DNA of 64,000 bases from assembly GCF_019977735.1 (NCBI RefSeq), contig NZ_AP025018.1, forward strand, positions 11,350,580 through 11,414,579, read 5' to 3'. Shown here one piece after another: positions 44,403 through 52,684 of this stretch (the first letter of the stretch is position 1; each line of letters begins with the position of its first letter). A model generated the notes under the pieces. That model had not been told where the DNA came from, did no database searches, and worked only from the letters and a program-made list of their open reading frames with translations. The DNA is from Calothrix sp. PCC 7716 (GTDB lineage Bacteria > Cyanobacteriota > Cyanobacteriia > Cyanobacteriales > Nostocaceae). The translations under genes were made by a program, and so were the position numbers.

Positions 44403-45254
44403 TTAGCGTTTGCGTTTGCCTTTTTGCCAGCTTTGACTGTTGTCTTTTTGGATAAATTCTCCTTTGGGAAATAGTTTGGTTTCTAGTTTTTCGTAGCTGC
44501 CTTCAAAGTCACATTTTCCGTAGAGTGGGCATTTTTTACAGTAAACTCCTTCGGTGTAACGTTCTAGGTTTTCGCGGTTGAAGAAGTAGGGTTTATGACT
44601 GAAGGTACTTGCTACCCATTGCCATGACATGTTGTTACTTGCTGGGTCTCCATCTAATAAGTGTTCGAGAAACCATTTGGCGCCAGGTTGCCATTTAACT
44701 CGGCGCCAGTGAAGGATATAGGCAGCCAACCACATTCGCATATGGTTATGTAGGTAGCCAATTTCTCGGAGGTCACGGCTAAAACTATCTATACAAACTA
44801 GTCCTGTTGTTCCTTCGCGGATGTCTTGGGGTAATTCTGTGGAGTATTCCGAAGCGCTATATCCGGTTTTATATTCTTCTTGGTCTTTCCAGATACCGTC
44901 ACCAAGTTTCATGTAAAGTCTTTGCCAGTAGTCACGCCAACCTAGTTCGTTAACAAATTTGGCTGCTTCGTCTTGGTTGCGAATTTTACTAAAGGCAAAG
45001 TCTCTGGCTTCGCGTAACCCTAATACACCGTAGCGAATGTAAGGCGACAAACGAGTTACGGCGCCTGTTAAAAAGTTACGTGATTTCGCGTATTTAACAG
45101 GGTCAACTTTTTGAAGTGCTGCCACTGCTGCTTGGCGCCCGCCAATGATTGGACTAATATGGTCATCGCGTTCTGCTGAGTCAGGAAATTGCTCTTTTAA
45201 ATATTTTGCCAACTCTTCGCGGTTGGCAAAGTCGCGTCGCATGTCGTTAGTCAT
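44403..45254 (-). CDS. FAD-binding half of a photolyase/cryptochrome, stand-alone
   Basis: Protein of 283 residues equal to the helical FAD domain of the photolyase/cryptochrome family, without the N-terminal antenna domain. Seen: TRLSPYIRYGVLGLREARDF, FVNELGWRDYWQRLYM, REIGYLHNHMRMWLAAYILHWRRVKWQPGAKWFLEHLLDGDPASNNMSWQWVAST, the most conserved FAD contacts. Near residue 239 a cysteine group YCKKCPLYGKC follows, which could ligate an iron-sulfur cluster. DNA repair or light sensing are both possible. Its likely other half is at 42721-43137. Confidence 0.85.
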   Translation of the reverse strand: MTNDMRRDFANREELAKYLKEQFPDSAERDDHISPIIGGRQAAVAALQKVDPVKYAKSRNFLTGAVTRLSPYIRYGVLGLREARDFAFSKIRNQDEAAKFVNELGWRDYWQRLYMKLGDGIWKDQEEYKTGYSASEYSTELPQDIREGTTGLVCIDSFSRDLREIGYLHNHMRMWLAAYILHWRRVKWQPGAKWFLEHLLDGDPASNNMSWQWVASTFSHKPYFFNRENLERYTEGVYCKKCPLYGKCDFEGSYEKLETKLFPKGEFIQKDNSQSWQKGKRKR

Positions 45255-45500
45255 TAGTTAATAAATTAAATATATTGCAAAGTTTATCTTGTGAGATTAC
45301 AAAATTTTTCTTCTTGTGGAGCGGGCATCCTTGCCCGCCTCTATGGGGGTGTGTATATGGAACGGGCAAGAATGCCCATTCCACAAGATATCCATTCCAC
45401 AAGAGAATTTCCCATTCCACAACAACTGTCATACTGGAACGGCAAACGCTAAAATACGAGTAAATGTGAGTTGACATGGTAATATTTATTACCAAAAGCT
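45255..45500. repeat. Composite of hairpin repeats (GGGCATCCTTGCCCG family)
   Basis: Several copies of the CTTGTGGAATGGGC-type element lie head to tail in both orientations at about 45313-45424, so multiple stems are possible. No gene; short frames across it are repeat artefacts. Confidence 0.75.
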
Positions 45501-46181
45501 GTGAAAAATTACTTTGCGAAAAGTTTTATACTTCGTGTTCTCCTAGCTTTTTCTCCGGTTCCCTTATTATATTTACTGTTGTCGAGGTTTGGTTACGTCA
45601 TTCCAATTACTGAGATTCCAGGAATGTTATGTATAAACGGTTGTGTTTCGCAGTCGTTTGTTCACACACCTTTTCGAGGGTATGAATTACTGAATGTGGA
45701 TAAACCCTTGAAGGAGCTAGTTAACGAAACAATAGATAAGAGCAGAACTTCAATTTTGATTGAAAAATCAAAGTACCGTTTAACGCTTTACTATAACCAA
45801 GTACCTATTAAATCTTATCCAGTGGTGTTTGGCGCCAACCCTATGGGAGATAAATTACACGCAGGAGATAATCGCACTCCCGAAGGATTACTTAAAATTA
45901 AAGACCTATACCCGCATCCGAAATGGTCAAAGTTTATGTGGTTAAACTACCCAAACAGGGAATCTTGGAAAAAACATCTACTCGCAAAATCAGAAGGAGA
46001 GTTTGATTGGTTTTTGCCTATTGGTGGAGAAGTTGGAATTCACGGCGTTCCTCAAGGTAGTGACGGAATTATTGATAAACGCCAAAACTGGACTTTGGGA
46101 TGTCCGTCATTAAAAAACAAGGACGTTAATGAATTATACGAAGTCGTGCAGCAAGGTACTGTAGTAGAAATATTACCCTAA
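45501..46181 (+). CDS. L,D-transpeptidase (YkuD domain)
   Basis: Periplasmic peptidoglycan enzyme of 226 residues that makes 3-3 cross-links or anchors proteins. The N-terminus has one hydrophobic signal or anchor segment (FILRVLLAFSPVPLLYLLLS). The YkuD domain runs from about residue 85 (ILIEKSKYRLTLYYNQ) through GDNRTPEGLLKI to the catalytic IHGVPQG ... TLGCPSLKN with His and Cys nucleophile. The start codon is GTG at 45501. Heptamer repeats follow the stop. It is of the usual length for small cyanobacterial members. Confidence 0.92.
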   Translation: MKNYFAKSFILRVLLAFSPVPLLYLLLSRFGYVIPITEIPGMLCINGCVSQSFVHTPFRGYELLNVDKPLKELVNETIDKSRTSILIEKSKYRLTLYYNQVPIKSYPVVFGANPMGDKLHAGDNRTPEGLLKIKDLYPHPKWSKFMWLNYPNRESWKKHLLAKSEGEFDWFLPIGGEVGIHGVPQGSDGIIDKRQNWTLGCPSLKNKDVNELYEVVQQGTVVEILP

Positions 46182-46243
46182 CTCAGCTCCTCAGCACTCA
46201 GAACTCAGCACTCAGAACTCAGCACTCAGCACTCAACACTATT
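46182..46243. repeat. ACTCAGCACTC heptamer repeats
   Basis: About eight copies of the ACTCAGC/ACTCAGA heptamer fill the gap between the transpeptidase stop and the kinase-like gene. The last copy ends 7 bp before the ATG, so the repeat occupies the 5' leader. Confidence 0.7.
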
Positions 46244-47758
46244 ATGAATTTGTGTATTAACCCGAATTGTGATAAGCCGCAAAATTCTGATTCTAATCGC
46301 TTTTGTGCGAACTGCGGTTCGGAACTGCTACTTGCTGGACGTTACCGGGTATTGAGGCAACTTGATAGCTGTACTTCTGGTGATACATATGAAGTCAAAG
46401 AAGTTGGTAGTGATATATGTAAGGTTTTGCAGGTGTTGACTGTTGACAAACCTCAAGTTGTAGAGTTGTTTGAGAAAACAGCAACAGCACTCAAAGCTAT
46501 AGATTATGCTGGTATTCCAAAGGTTGAGGCAAACGATTATTTTGTTTATTTACCGCGCGATAAAGCTGTTCGGTTACACTGTTTGGTAATGCAGAAAATC
46601 GAAGGTTTAAATTTATATGAATATTTAGCGCAGTCAGATAATAAGCATATAAACGAGCAGCTAGCAGTTAAGTGGTTACAACAAACTGTAAATATTATTC
46701 AGCAACTTCATAATTATAATTTACTGCATTTGCGTATCAATCCATCAAACTTTATAGTTAAAGCCGATGATGACAATTTGGCAATAATTGGTTTTGGTCA
46801 ACCTCATATACAATCTGAAAAGGTAACTTATAAACCGATTATTGCTTATACACCACCTGAACAGTTTTATGGTAATGTTGTTCCACAATCTGATATTTTT
46901 GCCGTTGCGCGCGTTTTTGCTTATCTTGTTACAGGTAAAGACCCTAGCAAAAACCTTGATGTTTACGAACCGACTTCAAACGAACTAAGTTCAAACGAAA
47001 AAACTTGGCGCCATTCTGCATCACAAATATCACCAAAATTATTAGATTTGCTCGATGCGATGATGGACGAAGTGCCTATGCAACGTCCAGATACAGATTC
47101 AATATTAAAAATATTAACATCGCAGCAGGCGCCATATATTGAATTACATAACTCTGTTAAACCATCTTTGGCAATAAAATGGGGAAAGTTTGAAATTAAC
47201 TTTTTACTATCTTGGGTATTGGCAACTATTACAGGTGTAATGATTGGTGGTTTAATTGGTTTTATTCTTGGCTTTGCAACAGAATTTATGGTTGGCGCCA
47301 TTGCCAAAAATGTAACTATTGGGTATGTATCTGGTGGTGCCATATTTGGTTTAATAACTGGAATATTAGTAGGAGCAGCACAAAGTTTAGTATTACACCA
47401 GCATGACTATAAATATAAATTGTGGATGCTGGTAACAATTTTAGGATTTACAGTTGAAGGAATATTGAGTGTGCTGACTGGATATGGCGCCAAAGGTGAA
47501 ATGATTATCATACCAAGTTTTTCAGTTGGAATATTCCAGTGGTTAGTGTTACTACAACATGTGAGACGCGCGTATTGGTGGGTATTAGTGAGTAGCGTTA
47601 GCGGTGCTGTTGGAATTGGTATTTATAAAGGTACACAGTATTTTTTGGGTAATGCTTACAATATATTTGGTGGTATTCTGGGTTTAGTTGGTTTTGGCTT
47701 AATAACAGGAATTTTTATTCTCCTGTCGTGGAGTAGCAATGAAACTAAAAAATATTGA
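46244..47758 (+). CDS. Zinc-ribbon pseudokinase with C-terminal membrane domain
   Basis: Protein of 504 residues. It opens with a four-cysteine ribbon, CINPNC ... FCANCG, typical of many cyanobacterial Ser/Thr kinases, followed by a kinase fold (about 33-290). The beta-3 lysine is present (Lys60), but the glycine loop is degenerate (LDSCTSGDTY), the HRD motif reads HLR (162-164) and the DFG motif reads GFG (183-185). Both catalytic aspartates are thus missing. Residues 310-500 form about six membrane spans with glycine-rich helices. It likely acts as a membrane-bound scaffold or sensor rather than a kinase. Heptamer repeats fill its leader. Confidence 0.85.
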   Translation: MNLCINPNCDKPQNSDSNRFCANCGSELLLAGRYRVLRQLDSCTSGDTYEVKEVGSDICKVLQVLTVDKPQVVELFEKTATALKAIDYAGIPKVEANDYFVYLPRDKAVRLHCLVMQKIEGLNLYEYLAQSDNKHINEQLAVKWLQQTVNIIQQLHNYNLLHLRINPSNFIVKADDDNLAIIGFGQPHIQSEKVTYKPIIAYTPPEQFYGNVVPQSDIFAVARVFAYLVTGKDPSKNLDVYEPTSNELSSNEKTWRHSASQISPKLLDLLDAMMDEVPMQRPDTDSILKILTSQQAPYIELHNSVKPSLAIKWGKFEINFLLSWVLATITGVMIGGLIGFILGFATEFMVGAIAKNVTIGYVSGGAIFGLITGILVGAAQSLVLHQHDYKYKLWMLVTILGFTVEGILSVLTGYGAKGEMIIIPSFSVGIFQWLVLLQHVRRAYWWVLVSSVSGAVGIGIYKGTQYFLGNAYNIFGGILGLVGFGLITGIFILLSWSSNETKKY

Positions 47759-47858
47759 AAAATCTCAATTTAATAAAATTGATGTGGCTAGACAAATCTT
47801 TTTTAATTGCGTAATCTCCAGTAAGGTGGGCACTGCCCACCCTACAATTACTGTTTAA
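47739..47858 (+). pseudogene. N-terminal fragment related to the possible immunity gene
   Basis: From the ATG at 47739, overlapping the end of the pseudokinase gene, the frame reads MKLKNIEKSQFNKIDVARQIFFN, matching the first 22 residues of the protein encoded at 43691 (MKIQNIEKYQFAQIEKGRQI). Similarity stops there; a GGTGGGCACTGCCCACC repeat follows and the frame ends at 47858. It is a relic of a second copy of that gene. Confidence 0.6.
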
Positions 47859-48438
47859 ATCGTTGTACCATATTAGCTACGCGCGTTCCAAGTTTATGGG
47901 CTGTTAACCTGTCACCTGGGTCGAGTTCGGCAGGTTTACCACTCATATCTAAAGTGCTTTGTCCCATTACCCCCATATAAGAACCTAGGCGGTTAATACC
48001 ATCATCTTTACCTAAGAGAAAACTAGATAATTCGCCAGGATTTATCCATGTCATACTGTGTTGTGCAGCATTAACCGCCATGTATAATAAAGTGCTTTGT
48101 TTATCACCACTTGGCGAACTCGAATGTGTAAAACCAGCAGCAAGTTTATCTCTCCAACCTTGTTGAAACCAAATTGAACTTGCCGCATCAACAAAAGCTT
48201 TAAATTGTGCTGCCACACCTCCCATATAAGTTGGTGAGCCAAATATAATCGCATCGGCGCCATTTAACTTCGCTATCATCGCATCATCTTTCCAGCGACC
48301 TTCTTGAATTTGTTCACCTGTAATTCTTAACAATTCAACATTTGTACCACCAACTGAAAGAGCGCCTTCAGCAACAGCTTCAGCCATCAAATGTGTATGA
48401 CCACTACCTGAAAAATAAATAATTGCGACGGTTCCCAT
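47848..48438 (-). CDS. Flavodoxin/NAD(P)H:quinone oxidoreductase (WrbA-like)
   Basis: FMN protein of 196 residues. The phosphate-binding loop is IIYFSGSGHTHLMAEAVAEG, and the ring-binding segment is FGSPTYMGGVAAQFKAFVDAAS. THSSSPSGDKQSTLLYM follows as in NAD(P)H-dependent quinone reductases of the flavodoxin-like group. It probably reduces quinones by two electrons and protects against redox stress. No partner gene is adjacent. Its last codons overlap the relic fragment on the other strand. Confidence 0.9.
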   Translation of the reverse strand: MGTVAIIYFSGSGHTHLMAEAVAEGALSVGGTNVELLRITGEQIQEGRWKDDAMIAKLNGADAIIFGSPTYMGGVAAQFKAFVDAASSIWFQQGWRDKLAAGFTHSSSPSGDKQSTLLYMAVNAAQHSMTWINPGELSSFLLGKDDGINRLGSYMGVMGQSTLDMSGKPAELDPGDRLTAHKLGTRVANMVQRFKQ

Positions 48439-48642
48439 AAAATCCTCGTAACATTTTCTTGAGATAGCCGAAACCGATAATAAAAGTAAACACCAATCAA
48501 AGTAAAGTAGTTACCAAAAAGTAAGTATAGATAACTCTTTCTTCTCTTCCTCTGCGCTCTCTGTGTCTCTGTGGTAAATAAAAAAATGTATCAATCGAAG
48601 CGATAATATAGAAATACCATAATCGCATTATAAAAACCTAAA
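48439..48642. other. Divergent intergenic region
   Basis: Contains promoters for the flavodoxin and cysteine desulfurase genes. A CTCTGTGTCTCTGTGGTAAA repeat is at about 48565-48584, related to elements at 36330, 42233 and 59330. No gene or strong palindrome is seen. Confidence 0.4.
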
Positions 48643-49803
48643 ATGCATCGTCCTATCTACCTAGACAACCATGCCACAACACCCGTAGACAAACGTGTAG
48701 TAGAAGCCATGATACCCTACTTCACCGAACACTTCGGCAACCCATCCAGCATCAACCATCAATATGGATGGGAAGCAGAAGCAGCAGTAAAACAAACACG
48801 TAACATCTTAGCCAAAGCAATAAACGCATCACCAGAAGAAATAATCTTTACAAGCGGCGCCACCGAAGCAAACAATTTAGCAATCAAAGGAGTATCCGAA
48901 GCTTACTTCCAAAAAGGGCAACATATTATAACAGTTGCCACAGAACATAACGCAGTACTAGACCCTTGTAAATATTTAGAAACACTTGGCTTTGAAATTA
49001 CCATATTACCAGTTCAAAAAGACGGAATAATTAACCTAGACGAATTACAAAAAGCCATACGACCCGACACAATATTAGTCTCAATAATGGCAGCAAATAA
49101 TGAAATAGGAGTCATCCAGCCATTAGCAGAAATAGGTAAAATCTGTCACGAACGCGATATTATCTTCCATACCGATGCCGCCCAAGCAATTGGTAAAATA
49201 CCCCTCGATGTCCAAACATCCCAAATAGACTTAATGTCATTAACAGCACACAAAGTCTACGGACCCAAAGGAATCGGCGCCTTATACGTCAGGCGCCGTA
49301 ACCCTCGCGTTAAACTAGCAGCACAGCAACACGGTGGTGGACACGAACGAGGAATGCGTAGTGGCACTTTATATACACCACAAATAGTAGGATTTGGGAA
49401 AGCCGTAGAAATAGCTTTATCTGAACAAAAACAAGAAAATAGGCGCCTCACCCAATTACGTAACCAATTATGGGAACCATTATCAAAAATAGAAGGTATT
49501 CATTTAAACGGACATCCCACCCAAAGATTACCAGGCAACCTCAATATAAGTATTGAAGGAGTTGATGGCGCCGCATTACTTTTAGGGCTGCAATCTATAA
49601 TGGCAGTATCTTCGGGTTCAGCATGTTCATCAACAACAACGGCGCCTTCTCATGTTCTCACAGCATTAGGACACTCAGAAAAGTTAGCTTATGCATCAAT
49701 TCGCTTTGGTATTGGTAGATTTAATACCGCAGAAGAAATTGATACAGTCGCACAACAAGTAATTTCAACAGTGCTTTCCTTACGCCAAACAGTTTTACTG
49801 TAA
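48643..49803 (+). CDS. Cysteine desulfurase (IscS/NifS type)
   Basis: PLP enzyme of 386 residues that takes sulfur from cysteine for iron-sulfur clusters and thiolation. Motifs: IYLDNHATTPVDKRVVEAM, FTSGATEANNLAI, TEHNAVLDPC, HTDAAQAIGK, the PLP lysine in SLTAHKVYGPKG, RSGTLYTPQIVG, and the persulfide cysteine in SSGSACSSTTTAPSHVL on the long mobile loop of group I enzymes. No iscU, iscA or nif gene is next to it, so it is named only by family. Length and motifs are complete. Confidence 0.94.
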   Translation: MHRPIYLDNHATTPVDKRVVEAMIPYFTEHFGNPSSINHQYGWEAEAAVKQTRNILAKAINASPEEIIFTSGATEANNLAIKGVSEAYFQKGQHIITVATEHNAVLDPCKYLETLGFEITILPVQKDGIINLDELQKAIRPDTILVSIMAANNEIGVIQPLAEIGKICHERDIIFHTDAAQAIGKIPLDVQTSQIDLMSLTAHKVYGPKGIGALYVRRRNPRVKLAAQQHGGGHERGMRSGTLYTPQIVGFGKAVEIALSEQKQENRRLTQLRNQLWEPLSKIEGIHLNGHPTQRLPGNLNISIEGVDGAALLLGLQSIMAVSSGSACSSTTTAPSHVLTALGHSEKLAYASIRFGIGRFNTAEEIDTVAQQVISTVLSLRQTVLL

Positions 49804-49805
49804 GA

Positions 49806-51044
49806 CTATCCTTTTTGGTCGAGACGGGTAGCTTGTTCGATGGCAGCTTTTTCTTTTGCCCTGCGTGCGAGTGGTTGTAGTTGTGTAATAGTACAACCTG
49901 TTAAAATACTCAAATTTTCTAAACTCATACCCCGCATTAACATTTCAATGCGCCAAGTTTGCTGTGCTTGATTAATTAACGGCGCCCCTTCGGGTGTTAA
50001 AATGTCTTGCGTCCATTTTTCCCAGCGTTGTTCTATATCTAATTGTGATGCAGGTGCCGCAGTTTCATTTAAAAACATTGCTGTTTCATTATCTTTACGA
50101 CTTTTGAGCCATTTAGTTAAAGGATTATTATTATACGAGCCGTAGCGTTTACCCATTATCCATTGATTAACAGGTACTTGACGGGTAGATTCGTGAGTAA
50201 TTATTTGGAGTATATGAGCTTGGGTATCATAGATTTCGTGTGTACGTTGCAAGCTGATTATTTCATCAACAGATAAACCCGCTGCGAATAGTACATACGC
50301 CGTAGCATAATCTTGTAACCCTGTTTTTTTGGCTTGCTGCAAAATTTGGTGGACTAAGTTTGCTGGTAAGTCCGCAACTTCTCTTGCTGTTGAGTTAGTC
50401 TTGACAATACTCATAGAAACACTATTAACAGAAGTAGTTGGTTTAGACATGGCGCCGTTTAAAAATAGATTTACCGCATTATCTATAAATGTGTCTCGCT
50501 CCCAAAGTTCACTTTGCTCAGTTGTAATAGTGAATTTTGTAACGGCATATCCCAAAATAACTACATTAAGTAAACAAGCAATAGTTTCTGGTGATAAATT
50601 TGTACCTAACTGTTCTTGCTCGATTACACTGGCTAAATACTGTCCCATAGTTTGATTAACGTGCGCTAAACCGTGTCCTAACGCGCGACGATTTTCGATA
50701 GGGTATTGACTTGCTTCCCCCACCAATGAACGTATCAACTCTGGCACACGCTCCAATGCAAGTAACACTTTATTTACATATTCTCTGAGAACTTGGTAAG
50801 TATCGTCAGAAGGACTTCTTGGTAGTACAAGCGATTCTCCCAAACTTTCAAAGGCGCCTGACTCTTCAATTAACGCCAAAACCAGCCCATGTTTATTCCC
50901 AAACTGCCGAAAAAGCGTCACCTCATTGACTTCTGCTAACTCAGCTATCTGCCGAGTCGTAGTATTCGTAACTCCTTGAGCAACAAACAATTCAAGTGCT
51001 GCTTGCACAAGCCGCTGACGGGTAGAACTAGTTTGGGACATCAT
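49806..51044 (-). CDS. TetR regulator fused to a recombinase-like C-terminal domain
   Basis: Protein of 412 residues, twice the usual TetR length. Residues 1-200 are a TetR regulator with helix-turn-helix TTRQIAELAEVNEVTLFRQFGNKHGLVLAL and a helical C-domain. Residues 235-400 resemble the tyrosine recombinase fold (YATAYVLFAAGLSVDEIISLQRTHEI, TRQVPVNQWIM, TWRIEMLMRGMSLENLSILTGC) but lack the R-H-R-Y catalytic set, so they may bind DNA only. It is divergent from a fatty acid desaturase, and three palindromes fill the shared intergenic region. It probably regulates that gene and itself. Confidence 0.75.
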   Translation of the reverse strand: MMSQTSSTRQRLVQAALELFVAQGVTNTTTRQIAELAEVNEVTLFRQFGNKHGLVLALIEESGAFESLGESLVLPRSPSDDTYQVLREYVNKVLLALERVPELIRSLVGEASQYPIENRRALGHGLAHVNQTMGQYLASVIEQEQLGTNLSPETIACLLNVVILGYAVTKFTITTEQSELWERDTFIDNAVNLFLNGAMSKPTTSVNSVSMSIVKTNSTAREVADLPANLVHQILQQAKKTGLQDYATAYVLFAAGLSVDEIISLQRTHEIYDTQAHILQIITHESTRQVPVNQWIMGKRYGSYNNNPLTKWLKSRKDNETAMFLNETAAPASQLDIEQRWEKWTQDILTPEGAPLINQAQQTWRIEMLMRGMSLENLSILTGCTITQLQPLARRAKEKAAIEQATRLDQKG

Positions 51045-51264
51045 AAATTCTCATATTGTAGATAAGTTCGCTCGTTGTAAGCACTCGTTGTAAGCACTTA
51101 AGTGCTTATTACAAAAATCTTCCCAAAGTTTATGCAAGTAGCACTTGCAAAAATTTCAAAGCATTGTTAGTATGAAAATGTAAGTAGCACTTGCACATCT
51201 CCACTGTAGCCCAAAACGCAGAAATTCGAGAGTAATTTGCTACATAACCTACCAAAAGAATTTT
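51045..51264. promoter_or_regulatory. Shared promoter region with three palindromic operators
   Basis: AAGCACTTAAGTGCTT (51092-51107) is a perfect 16-bp palindrome. TGCAAGT-AGC-ACTTGCA (51133-51149) and TGTAAGT-AGC-ACTTGCA (51179-51195) are two copies of one site, 46 bp apart. All share the element AAG(T/C)...CACTT. They lie between the divergent TetR-fusion and desaturase genes and are good operator candidates. Confidence 0.7.
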
Positions 51265-52107
51265 ATGACAACAACATCATCCCCCACCGTCCTACAGGAT
51301 GGGAAATCTGCTACGCCAAGTATTACATACGTATTATTCTTCGCCTCATTTCACGGACTAGCATTACTGGCGCCTTGGTTCTTCTCCTGGCCAGCACTAT
51401 TTACAGCAATATTTCTACACTGGTTATTCGGCAGTATTGGTATTTGTTTGGGATACCACCGACTATTAACACATCGAAGCTTTCAAGTACCTAAGTGGTT
51501 AGAATATATAATCGCGACCATCGGCGCCTTAGCACTACAAGGTGGACCACTATTCTGGGTGAGCGGTCACCGTTTACACCATGCACATACAGAAGACGTT
51601 GATAAAGACCCATATTCTGCTAAAAAAGGATTTTGGTGGAGTCACATGATGTGGCTATTCTACCCACGTCCAGAATTTTTTAGCCGTGAAATTTATCAAA
51701 AAGCGGCGCCTGACTTAGCACGTCAACCTTTCTATCAATGGCTTGACCGTAATTTCTTGTTATTACAAATACCCTTAACATTAGCACTATATTTAATCGG
51801 CGGTTGGTCTTTCGTAATTTACGGAGTATTTGTAAGAGCCGTCGTATTATGGCATTCAACTTGGTTTGTAAACTCAGCAACACACACCTGGGGATATCGC
51901 ACTTTTGACGCCGACGATAACGCACGTAACTTATGGTGGGTATCAGTATTAACATACGGTGAAGGATGGCACAACAACCACCACGCTTATCCAAACGTCG
52001 CAAAAGCAGGGTTCCGTTGGTGGGAAATAGACGTTACCTGGTGGAGTATTAAAGCCTTAAAAAGTCTAGGTCTAGCCAAAAAAGTTGTAATGCCCCCACA
52101 AATGTAA
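51265..52107 (+). CDS. desC: Delta-9 fatty acid desaturase
   Basis: Membrane di-iron desaturase of 280 residues that puts the first double bond into C18 or C16 acyl chains of membrane lipids, using ferredoxin. The three histidine boxes are present: HRLLTHR, HRLHH and HNNHH, with the WW segments and four to five membrane helices expected. Acyl-lipid type DesC is the usual cyanobacterial form. Unsaturation is needed for growth in cold. The divergent TetR-fusion gene and three palindromes upstream suggest dedicated control. DesC subclass (sn-1 or sn-2) cannot be told. Confidence 0.9.
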   Translation: MTTTSSPTVLQDGKSATPSITYVLFFASFHGLALLAPWFFSWPALFTAIFLHWLFGSIGICLGYHRLLTHRSFQVPKWLEYIIATIGALALQGGPLFWVSGHRLHHAHTEDVDKDPYSAKKGFWWSHMMWLFYPRPEFFSREIYQKAAPDLARQPFYQWLDRNFLLLQIPLTLALYLIGGWSFVIYGVFVRAVVLWHSTWFVNSATHTWGYRTFDADDNARNLWWVSVLTYGEGWHNNHHAYPNVAKAGFRWWEIDVTWWSIKALKSLGLAKKVVMPPQM

Positions 52108-52136
52108 AAAAATCTACCTTTAATATTTAAACTACT

Positions 52137-52164
52137 GTAGAGACGTAACATGTTACGTCTCTAC
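52137..52164. terminator. Perfect palindromic repeat, GTAGAGACG family, after desC
   Basis: A 28-bp palindrome with arms GTAGAGACGTAACA and its complement, 30 bp past the desC stop; followed by GGGATTTTTTATT. It can serve as a terminator and belongs to the dispersed family at 28606 and 42259. The centre differs between copies while symmetry is kept. Confidence 0.65.
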
Positions 52165-52196
52165 GGGATTTTTTATTACATAAAGAAACCGGGTTT

Positions 52197-52457
52197 CTAG
52201 TTACTCAAAAGTTGTACCTCTTCTACAGTTAGTGATAGAATCTGAGCAACTTGCTCTATACTCATCCCCATTTGTAACAACTGAGATACTGCGTTTAACC
52301 TGACTTGCCGTGCAGCATCTGCACCTTGCCGTTCAGCATACGCACCTTGCCGTTCAGCATCCGCACGCTGTTTTTCCGCTTCCTCTGGCAGCAAAACCAG
52401 ATTTCCAGCTTCGTCATAAAACCTTAGCCAAACTCTCACTCCAGGTAACGATGCCAC
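52197..52457 (-). pseudogene. C-terminal fragment of a Uma2 nuclease gene
   Basis: The frame encodes about 80 residues homologous to the last part of the Uma2 gene at 52685-53668: VWLRFYDEAGNLVLLPEEAEKQRADAERQ, then a short heptad coil and LNAVSQLLQMGMSIEQVAQILSLTVEEVQLL. The nuclease domain is missing. A frame-internal ATG at 52457 could still yield a small coiled-coil protein. It arose by tandem duplication and deletion. Confidence 0.7.
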
Positions 52458-52684
52458 TTATTTAATATTGTTTAGAACTAATGCACTATAATAGTATCTA
52501 TAAATTTAATTGGATAAAATAAAATATTAAAAATAACATTGACACTAAGTATACTTATGGCAAAAATTTTAGTGTTACTGAAATAGTTTTTATTGCTTGA
52601 CGACTATCGGGAGTTTTGTAATTATTCAGGGAGCAAGTTTAGTTATCAATTGCTCCTTGAATAGTAATTTAGATGTACGCGGCA
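52458..52684. terminator. Intergenic region with a long hairpin
   Basis: At 52621-52665 ATTATTCAGGGAGCAA pairs with TTGCTCCTTGAATAGT over about 15 bp with two mismatches and a 13-nt loop. It lies 20 bp after the Uma2 stop on the minus strand and may terminate it, although no clear U-tract follows. No gene otherwise. Confidence 0.45.

Noticed and set aside
47212-47406. Frame rich in Trp, Tyr and Asn inside the pseudokinase gene
   Set aside because: It is a frame-shifted reading of the membrane-span coding region; composition is unnatural for a protein.
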